DNA of 27,424 nt from a virus. The notes under the pieces were generated by a model. The model did no database searches. It saw nothing but the letters and a program-made list of their open reading frames with translations, and was not told the DNA's origin. Positions 21,785 through 27,424 of this stretch are shown here, piece after piece. Position 1 is the stretch's first letter. The number at the start of each line of letters is the position of its first letter. The stretch lies in the IMG/VR virus record IMGVR_UViG_3300042731_005992, positions 1 to 27,424 of that record. One strand, 5' to 3'. Position numbers and translations under genes: made by a program.

Positions 21785-23301
21785 TAACATTTAATAATAT
21801 ACCTGATACAATCAGGACTCCGGGAGTTTTTGCAGAAATTGATAATAGCCGGGCTTTGCAGGGCCTTGTCGCAAATCCGCATAAAGTATTAATCATAGGC
21901 GATGGGATTGTAGGCGAGGGAAGTAAACCGACTCTTACACTGGAAGCGATAACACGGGATAACCTGGCAGACGGATATTTCGGTGTAGGTTCACCATTGG
22001 CCCGGATGTGTAATTTCTTCAAGGATAACAATCCCAACACGGAATTATACGGTATTCGTATTTCAGGAGGGACGGCACAGGCCAGTGCAAGGATAAATTT
22101 TTCAGTACTTCTTTCCCACGCAGGAATTGTAAGCACAAATAATGAGGTCGTGAAAATGTTACTTAACGGGAAAAAAGCCCATGTAACCTTAACATCAAAT
22201 TGGTCAGCAGAAGACATCGCAAGTGCTTATGAAACCCTGATTAATGGTGATAGTACTTATGGATTCACGGCAACCCGGACAAGTGGCGTTGCTGAAAGTC
22301 ATATACTCCAAATATCTGCTGTGTTCTCTGGGGAACTCGGAAATTATGGGGATGTACGATTCAATTATTATGAAGGTGAAAGTTGGCCGACTTGTTTTGA
22401 TGATGTTGTGGCAATTGCAAGTGTGGTTTCTGGATTTGAAGGCGGTACAGGCAACCCAGACCTGGGTGATATATGGGCGGTAATTGAGAATGAACAGTTT
22501 CAACATATCATACAGCCTTATATAGACTCTGGAAATCTTACAGAGATTGAAGATGAAATGGCTGATAGATTCAAGCCGCTTGAGGATAAAGGTGGCCATG
22601 GGTACACATGTGTAAGAGGAGCCCAGGCAAGCTGTACGACACTCGGAAATCTTAGAAATAGTCCACACAATACAATCATGGGTGTATATAATTCACCGAC
22701 TCCCCCAGAAGAATGGGCGGCTGCTTTAGGTGCCCAGGCTTCTAAGAATTTAGAAAATGATCCAGCCAGGCCATTGCATTATTTAGTACTTGACGGAGTA
22801 TTACCACCCCCACAGGTGGACAGGTTTACACAAACAGAACGGAATATTTTACTCTATGATGGAATTGCAACTTATATTGTAGACGGGGCTGGGAATGTGA
22901 TGATAGAGCGATGTATTACAACATATCAGACAAATGCAGCCGGGGTGATTGATCCATCTTATCTTGACATCCAGACATTATTTACACTAATCGAAATTCG
23001 ATATCAATTTAAAGCCCGGATGTTGACACGGTTTATTATACCCAGATTCAAACTTGCAGATGATACTTTTCCAGTAAAGCCAGGATCTTATGTAGTAACT
23101 CCGAAAACAATTAAACAAGAAATAATTGCTTTATTTACATTACTTTATGCAAATGGATTAATTGAAAATATAGATGATTTTATCAACAATCTTGTGGTAG
23201 AACGGGATAGCGCAGATAGAAATCGAGTGAATGTATTATTACCGCCGGATTTGATTAATCAGTTTAGAATTCTTGCAGCCCAAATTGGGTTTATATTATA
23301 A
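21781..23301 (+). CDS. Tail sheath protein, Mu gpL-like
   Basis: 506 aa, close to Mu gpL. Forms the contractile outer tube. Seen: N-terminal FNNIPDTIRTPGVFAEIDNS, RALQGLVANPHKVLIIGDG, SPLARMCNFFKDNNPNTELY and GGTAQASARINFS. The middle has GVYNSPTPPEEWAAALGAQA and RPLHYLVLDGVLPPP. The C-terminus DPSYLDIQTLFTLIEIRYQF and RMLTRFIIPRFKLADD matches the conserved sheath core. Together with tube, chaperone and gpN-like genes this shows a myovirus tail. Intact, no frameshift. Confidence 0.92.
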   Translation: MITFNNIPDTIRTPGVFAEIDNSRALQGLVANPHKVLIIGDGIVGEGSKPTLTLEAITRDNLADGYFGVGSPLARMCNFFKDNNPNTELYGIRISGGTAQASARINFSVLLSHAGIVSTNNEVVKMLLNGKKAHVTLTSNWSAEDIASAYETLINGDSTYGFTATRTSGVAESHILQISAVFSGELGNYGDVRFNYYEGESWPTCFDDVVAIASVVSGFEGGTGNPDLGDIWAVIENEQFQHIIQPYIDSGNLTEIEDEMADRFKPLEDKGGHGYTCVRGAQASCTTLGNLRNSPHNTIMGVYNSPTPPEEWAAALGAQASKNLENDPARPLHYLVLDGVLPPPQVDRFTQTERNILLYDGIATYIVDGAGNVMIERCITTYQTNAAGVIDPSYLDIQTLFTLIEIRYQFKARMLTRFIIPRFKLADDTFPVKPGSYVVTPKTIKQEIIALFTLLYANGLIENIDDFINNLVVERDSADRNRVNVLLPPDLINQFRILAAQIGFIL

Positions 23302-23311
23302 GGAGGTAAAT

Positions 23312-23701
23312 ATGGCATATCCAAGATTAACAGGAGCGGTTGAAATAATCGTCAATGCTCAGCCAGTATTAAATAAAGAAGGTGCCACAGCAAGTGGAGT
23401 AGGTATTTCAGGAGAAGCATCATTTGAGAGAACGCCACAATATGGAGATACTGGATTGCATGGATATACAGAAGCTAATGTGGGCGCTATGTGTGAAGTG
23501 ACATTGTCCGATAGAGAAGATCAATTGTTAGATACTCTTGCCAGAATTAATGGGGATGGAACAATAATTTTTCGGGCATATCGTGGAGGAAAAGTATATA
23601 CTATGGAAGAAGCTACTTGTTTGGGTAATTTTTCTATATCCAACGGAGAAGTTACAAATGTAAGATTTCATGGCGAAAAATGGACGGAGACTGTTGAATG
23701 A
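23312..23701 (+). CDS. Tail tube protein, Mu gpM-like (PF10618)
   Basis: 129 aa from ATG 23312, chosen for the perfect AAGGAGG (23300-23306). Upstream in-frame codons lie inside the sheath gene. Blocks ISGEASFERTPQYGDTGL, NVGAMCEVTLSDREDQLLD, YRGGKVYTMEEATCLGNF and NVRFHGEKWTE fit the Mu-type tube family. It builds the inner tube beneath the sheath. The stop overlaps the next start (ATGA at 23698). Confidence 0.9.
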   Translation: MAYPRLTGAVEIIVNAQPVLNKEGATASGVGISGEASFERTPQYGDTGLHGYTEANVGAMCEVTLSDREDQLLDTLARINGDGTIIFRAYRGGKVYTMEEATCLGNFSISNGEVTNVRFHGEKWTETVE

Positions 23702-24003
23702 TATATATATTCAAGCATCCGCTTAAAATGGAAAATGATAAAGGACAAGATGTTGAATTAAGAGAAATATCTATACAACGTATGAAGGCTAAACATCTTA
23801 AGCTTATACCGGAAGAAATTTATAATATAAAAGATGCAAGAAAAAAAGTAAAAACTATAAATCCAGATAAACTATTACCACTTATAGCCGGATTGACTGG
23901 ATTGACTAATGAGCAAATTGATGAAGTTGATATTGAAGATCTTCTTATAATAACAGATAAGGTAATGGTAATAGTGGGGGAAGCTTTGGGCCAGACGGTT
24001 TAA
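23698..24003 (+). CDS. Tail assembly chaperone, short form (Mu gp41-like)
   Basis: 101 aa between tube and tape measure genes, the fixed place of tail assembly chaperones. Sequence fits the Mu gp41 type: IFKHPLKMENDKGQDVELRE, a helical middle with KLLPLIAGLTGLTNEQIDEV, DIEDLLIITDKVMVIVGE. Near its 3' end the G5 run at 23976-23980 allows a shift into a second frame that stays open through the otherwise empty 24004-24118. Zero-frame ends at TAA 24001-24003. Confidence 0.82.
   Translation: MIYIFKHPLKMENDKGQDVELREISIQRMKAKHLKLIPEEIYNIKDARKKVKTINPDKLLPLIAGLTGLTNEQIDEVDIEDLLIITDKVMVIVGEALGQTV
23974..23982 (+). other. Probable programmed frameshift site (G5 tract)
   Basis: The zero-frame codons GTG GGG GAA contain a run of five G (23976-23980). 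Backing up one base re-pairs Gly on GGG and continues in the -1 frame. The -1 frame is closed upstream by TAA at 23958-23960, so the shift must occur between 23961 and 24003, where the G run is the only strong slippery candidate. Mu itself shifts by -2 on a similar G-rich run. Confidence 0.62.
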
Positions 24004-24152
24004 AATTTGATGATTGGAAAAAAGCTGTCTGGCTAATTGCGAAAACTTATAATTTCTTTGAACATGAAATATGGGAAATGGAAATTGAAAAAATGAATTT
24101 CTGGATTGAAGGGATTGAATGGCTACACAATATTCAGTATCCGTCTTACTGA
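23976..24152 (+). CDS. Frameshift extension of the tail assembly chaperone (-1 frame)
   Basis: In the -1 frame an open stretch runs through the chaperone stop, fills the 115-nt gap, and ends at TGA 24150-24152, 34 nt inside the tape measure gene. It encodes WKKAVWLIAKTYNFFEHEIW, then EMEIEKMNFWIEGIEWLHNI, an amphipathic aromatic-rich helical region like the 'T' domains of long-form tail chaperones. With a shift at GGG 23977-23979 the fusion would be 151 aa. No ATG with a ribosome site starts this frame independently. This explains why no conventional gene occupies 24004-24118. Confidence 0.72.
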   Translation, partial: GGSFGPDGLKFDDWKKAVWLIAKTYNFFEHEIWEMEIEKMNFWIEGIEWLHNIQYPSY

Positions 24153-25966
24153 AACTAATAGATCAACTCACTAATCCTCTCGGAAAAATAAGTGATAAGA
24201 TGATGCGGTTTTCTGACCGACTGCGTAAAGTCGGTGAGAAAATGGCACAGGCTGGGAAAAAAATGACGCTCATGGTCACGGCACCGTTAGCATTATTGGG
24301 AAAACAGGCAATACAGACAGCCGGTGAATTCGAAAAAAATCAAATAGCTCTTGAGTCTATGTTGGGCAGTGCGGAAAAGGCAAAGGTATTATTACAGGAT
24401 CTGGTAGAATTTTCAGCAAAAACACCTTTTCAACTACCCGGATTAATCGAAGGCACAAAACAACTTCTTGCCTTTGGTATTCCGGCGGATGACATAATTG
24501 AAAAGCTGCAAAATCTTGGGAATATTGCCCAAGGTGATCAGGGAAAACTTACTGGATTAGTCCAGGCATTTGGGAAAATACGGGCCAAAGGTGTGGCTTC
24601 CATGCGTGAACTTAACATGATGATTAATGCAGGTGTACCGATTATGAGAGCACTTTCGGAAGAATTCGGGGTAGCAGAAGCCGAAATATTCGAGATGAGC
24701 AGACGTGGTGAATTAACTTTTGACCGGATAGACAAGGCTATAACAAATCTTACAACCGGGACTGGGATGTTTGCAGGAATCCTTGAAAAGCAATCTCAAT
24801 CACTGTTAGGGCTTTGGAGTACCCTGCTGGATAATTTTAGCCTATTAGGGAAAGAAATTGCCGAAACCTTTATGCCAGCTCTAAAAGGATTAATAAACGG
24901 GGTTATGGGAATTGTAAAATGGTTTCGTTCGCTATCAGAGGGTACTAAACATTTGATTGGTATTATAATTGCTTTGACTGCGGCGATAGGGCCGCTTATG
25001 ATAGTACTCGGTAAGCTATTTATTTTAATTGCCACTGGTATGGGACCAATCGGTCTTATATTAGCGGGATTGGCTGCATTAGCAGCAGCAATAATTGGTG
25101 TCGCAGTGGCTATTGATAGACATAATAATCGCTTTCGGATAGCTGCACAAAGATATAGAGATCAGAAAGAAAGAGTCAGTGATCTTGCAGACGAATACGA
25201 AGCATTACAGAAAAAAACAAATCGAACGAGGGAAGAGCAAGACAGATTTTTGAGTTTGCAACGTCAATTAAAAACGGCAATTGGGGATAATGCCTTTGTG
25301 CTTAATGAAATGACAGGAGAACTTGAATTAAATAGAAAAGAATTTGAGCGATGGAGTGAGGAATTAAGAATCCTTGAAGTAAAAAATTTACAAAGGGATT
25401 TAGAAAAATTAGAAAAAAGATTACAAAAACAAATAAAAACTACAGAATGGGCAAGAAAAGAAGTAGCAGAGGCAAAAAAAGAAGGTCCGCATATGTGGGG
25501 TCCAGAGGTATATGAAGCGCAATTAGAAAAATCTTTAAAAGCTGAATTAGCTATAGAAAGTCAAATTGAAACAACAAAATCACTTATTGAAGAAATTATG
25601 AAAGGCATGATAGGAATGGAGGATTTTGCAGAAGAAGAAGAAAAAATAAAAACTGAAACTGAAGAAACAAATAAAGAACTAAAAACTATGGCGGACCTTT
25701 TGGATGAAATAGATCAAAAAATGAAACAGCGGATTGTAGGAGAATTATTGAGAGGAAAAAGAGAAAGATTTTTCAGAACTACAGATGTGATTAAGCGATT
25801 TGAAAAAATGCAAAAAGAATCTAAGTCTAAAGTTGATGTATCAATAAAGGTTGAGGCAGAAGAGGGAACTTCTGCAAAAATTTCAAAAGTAGAAAAATCA
25901 GGAGAGGAAGCTGATGTATCTATTGAAGCTAAAAGTTATATAGGCATGCATCAGTTTACAATGTAA
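24119..25966 (+). CDS. Tape measure protein
   Basis: 615 aa. ATG 24119 has AAGGGA 4 nt upstream and overlaps the chaperone extension. The N-terminal part is the classic tape measure domain: TAGEFEKNQIALESMLGSAE, FSAKTPFQLPGLIEGTKQLL, MRELNMMINAGVPIMRALSE, FDRIDKAITNLTTG. Residues about 277-332 are strongly hydrophobic (several segments, HLIGIIIALTAAIGPLMIVL and on). From about 340 to 530 it is a charged coiled coil. By the usual ruler of 1.5 angstrom per residue the tail would be roughly 90 nm. TAATG junction to the next gene. Confidence 0.92.
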   Translation: MATQYSVSVLLKLIDQLTNPLGKISDKMMRFSDRLRKVGEKMAQAGKKMTLMVTAPLALLGKQAIQTAGEFEKNQIALESMLGSAEKAKVLLQDLVEFSAKTPFQLPGLIEGTKQLLAFGIPADDIIEKLQNLGNIAQGDQGKLTGLVQAFGKIRAKGVASMRELNMMINAGVPIMRALSEEFGVAEAEIFEMSRRGELTFDRIDKAITNLTTGTGMFAGILEKQSQSLLGLWSTLLDNFSLLGKEIAETFMPALKGLINGVMGIVKWFRSLSEGTKHLIGIIIALTAAIGPLMIVLGKLFILIATGMGPIGLILAGLAALAAAIIGVAVAIDRHNNRFRIAAQRYRDQKERVSDLADEYEALQKKTNRTREEQDRFLSLQRQLKTAIGDNAFVLNEMTGELELNRKEFERWSEELRILEVKNLQRDLEKLEKRLQKQIKTTEWARKEVAEAKKEGPHMWGPEVYEAQLEKSLKAELAIESQIETTKSLIEEIMKGMIGMEDFAEEEEKIKTETEETNKELKTMADLLDEIDQKMKQRIVGELLRGKRERFFRTTDVIKRFEKMQKESKSKVDVSIKVEAEEGTSAKISKVEKSGEEADVSIEAKSYIGMHQFTM

Positions 25967-27288
25967 TGAGTTGGAAAGATAATCTTTTACAGGCAAGTTT
26001 TAGGGGCATTCCGTTTCATGTTCAATCACATGAATATAGCGGGGGCCGGAGAACGTCTATATTCTACTTGCTCTATGGAGACAAAGATTTTGAGCCTGTT
26101 GTAGAAGATTCAGGCCCGGAAGCGGATGAGTTTTCTATTGAGGCTTATGTAATACAAAACGATGCAAGTGATCTTGATTATTTTCCAAGACGAGATAACT
26201 TAATTGCAGCCTTAAAAAAATTAGGCCCTGGACTTCTTATTCATCCTTATTTGGGTGAAATTAATGTTGCAGTACTCGGGCGTTTTTCTATGTCCGAAAC
26301 CTGGGAAGAGGGAGGAATTGCCAGGTTTTCAATTACTTGTGCCCGAACTGTAAAAGCAACACCTAAGCGTACATCTGAATCAGATTCAAGCATTGACGAT
26401 AAAGTAGATGACGTAAATGATATAACAGTGGATAATTTTTCTGATCAATATGAACCGGGAGGTGTTTTTCAGCAGAATACAGCAGATACTTTCACGGCAA
26501 ATTTAGAAAGTCTTTCTGAACAAATATACCAGATTCAAAGCATAATAAATACATATACATCGGAAGCAGTGGCAACAATAGCAGCAATAATACAGACTAT
26601 TGATAATATAATAGACGCACCATGTGATATAGCAATTGCCGGGCTAAATGCCATGAACCAGATGCTTAATGTTGTTGGGTTGGGTGTGGAAACGATTACA
26701 GGTGGTGTAGTAGGTGGTTGCTCAGGCGTAAGAAGAAATGCTGTAATTCTTGATGGATCATATGTAACGGAGAAAATTGGTATTACTACTGCAAAAGCAA
26801 TTGCCACAGTGGTTGAAAAGGATGCAACGGAAGGGATATATGTTACGGAAGAGCAGGCGACTAATGTATTAGCGTTGAAAGATATGAATGATATTTTTCT
26901 CATAGGGGTAGGTTGCAAAATCCTTATACGTACAGATTTTACAAGCCAGGAAAAACTTATTGAGTATATGAACTTTTTCAGCGATCTTATGGACTATGTT
27001 CTTGATCGGATAGGCGATGAGGACACAGACATTAAGACTACCGATATTTATAATGCCTTACAGGATTTAAGAAACTTATTTGTAAACGAAATGCTGGAAA
27101 AGAATACCAGTATTGCGAAAACAAACGATTATATAGTTCCTGCCGGAAATATGTCATTATTACAGCTTGCTTATGATTTGTATGAAGACTTGGACAGGTG
27201 CTGTGAAGTTTATGACCGGAATAAGCCCTTGGTGAAACATCCTGGATTTCCGCCCGGGGGAGAAACGTTGAAGGTATTAAGTGAGTAA
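25966..27288 (+). CDS. DNA circulation/tail protein, Mu gpN-like (DNA_circ_N)
   Basis: 440 aa, TAATG overlap with the tape measure gene. The N-terminal domain (1 to about 135) is the DNA_circ_N type: SWKDNLLQASFRGIPFHVQS, HEYSGGRRTSIFYLLYGD, EADEFSIEAYVIQNDASDLD, LGPGLLIHPYLGEINVAV and ARFSITCARTVKATP. In Mu the homologous gpN is a tail-hub or baseplate component. A helical middle and a helical C-terminus (about 310-440) follow. Mu-like order would next give gpP and baseplate genes, but a regulatory region follows instead. Confidence 0.88.
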   Translation: MSWKDNLLQASFRGIPFHVQSHEYSGGRRTSIFYLLYGDKDFEPVVEDSGPEADEFSIEAYVIQNDASDLDYFPRRDNLIAALKKLGPGLLIHPYLGEINVAVLGRFSMSETWEEGGIARFSITCARTVKATPKRTSESDSSIDDKVDDVNDITVDNFSDQYEPGGVFQQNTADTFTANLESLSEQIYQIQSIINTYTSEAVATIAAIIQTIDNIIDAPCDIAIAGLNAMNQMLNVVGLGVETITGGVVGGCSGVRRNAVILDGSYVTEKIGITTAKAIATVVEKDATEGIYVTEEQATNVLALKDMNDIFLIGVGCKILIRTDFTSQEKLIEYMNFFSDLMDYVLDRIGDEDTDIKTTDIYNALQDLRNLFVNEMLEKNTSIAKTNDYIVPAGNMSLLQLAYDLYEDLDRCCEVYDRNKPLVKHPGFPPGGETLKVLSE

Positions 27289-27291
27289 ACC

Positions 27292-27327
27292 TCCACAAAA
27301 TGTGGAACTACTTCCACAAAATGTGGA
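27292..27327 (+). repeat. Two tandem identical palindromes, 21 bp apart (operator-like)
   Basis: TCCACAAAATGTGGA occurs at 27292-27306 and again at 27313-27327. Each is a 6-bp inverted repeat (TCCACA/TGTGGA) around AAA. The 21-bp period is two helical turns, so a dimeric regulator could bind both on one DNA face. They lie just upstream of a -35 at 27338. The outer arms (CCTCCACA 27290-27297 and TGTGGAGG 27322-27329) could also pair as an 8-bp RNA stem. Confidence 0.7.
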
Positions 27328-27337
27328 GGTTGTTCCA

Positions 27338-27366
27338 TTGACTTTTTTTGTGATGTTTAGTAATAT
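27338..27366 (+). promoter_or_regulatory. Promoter downstream of the tandem palindromes
   Basis: TTGACT (27338-27343), 17-bp spacer, TAATAT (27361-27366). The -10 context TTTAGTAATAT closely matches TTTAGTACTAT of the promoter at 8564. The palindromes end 10 bp before the -35, a position suited to an activator or to repression by DNA wrapping. Confidence 0.6.
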
Positions 27367-27424
27367 AAAATAAGATCTGGTTACGGCAGGTTTAATAAAA
27401 GGCTATGAGATCGGGTGAGGTGCC
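27367..27424 (+). other. 5' leader of a gene beyond the window
   Basis: No convincing start codon lies in the last 58 bases. An ATG at 27405 has a ribosome site only 2 nt away and is unconvincing. GGGTGAGGTG (27414-27423) at the edge looks like the GTGAGGTG ribosome sites used at 1446 and 18115, so a gene probably begins just outside. Confidence 0.35.

Noticed and set aside
22204-22668. 154-aa minus-strand ORF
   Set aside because: It lies wholly inside the tail sheath gene, has no ribosome site or recognisable domain, and reads as a shadow of a strongly coding + frame. The other minus-strand ORFs (for example 2950-3255, 19871-20251, 26535-26918) are rejected for the same reason.
22964-22992. 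TTGACA inside the sheath gene as a promoter
   Set aside because: At 17-bp spacing the -10 would be CTAATC, with no good alternative nearby, and the site is deep inside a coding region.
27292-27327. CRISPR-like repeat pair
   Set aside because: There are only two copies, each a short palindrome with a 6-bp spacer. Operator geometry fits better.

Overview
The window is a stretch of a tailed-phage or prophage genome. Every credible gene lies on the + strand, the genes overlap or nearly touch (many ATGA, TTGA or GTGA junctions), and a virion-building gene order is recognisable. The DNA is AT-rich (mid-to-high 30s % G+C by eye), with Shine-Dalgarno sites and sigma70-type promoters of ordinary bacterial kind. 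The host cannot be named from sequence alone. The Maf-like gene hints at a flagellated bacterium, but that is inference.

Region 1 (1-5092) is a cargo block. It holds the tail of an unidentified gene, a tiny membrane protein, a PseB/FlaA1-like UDP-sugar 4,6-dehydratase, small helical proteins, a GNAT acetyltransferase, and a large Maf-like (DUF115) protein with C-terminal TPR-like repeats. Dehydratase, acetyltransferase and Maf are the types of enzyme found in nonulosonic-acid (pseudaminic-type) glycosylation of flagellin. Region 2 (5093-6950) is a ParB/sulfiredoxin-fold protein overlapping a radical SAM protein, placed directly against the packaging genes.

Region 3 (6937-8567) is packaging: a DUF5681 protein (candidate small terminase) and a PBSX-type large terminase. 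Region 4 (8568-13016) has two strong promoters, a structured hairpin element and about ten small genes. They include a fibre-like protein with a widely shared fibre C-terminus and several beta-rich probable virion accessory proteins. This block is an unusual insertion between terminase and portal.

Region 5 (13003-21390) is the head and neck: HK97-type portal, Mu F-like minor head protein, S78 prohead protease with a C-terminal extension, HK97-fold major capsid protein, two probable decoration proteins, gp6-like connector, head closure, gp10-like neck protein and a tail-terminator-like protein. Region 6 (21393-27288) is a Mu-type contractile tail: DUF2635 protein, sheath (gpL), tube (gpM), tail assembly chaperone with a probable programmed frameshift, tape measure and gpN-like DNA-circulation protein. 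The virus is therefore a myovirus with an HK97-type head and a Mu-type tail.

The right end (27289-27424) holds two tandem perfect palindromes 21 bp apart, next to another promoter. This is an unexpected regulatory island where baseplate genes would normally follow. No integrase, repressor, replication or lysis gene, tRNA, IS or CRISPR was seen. The most interesting items are the phage-borne glycosylation cassette, the ParB-like/radical SAM pair, two promoters whose predicted transcripts would be nearly leaderless, the frameshift, and the palindromic island.
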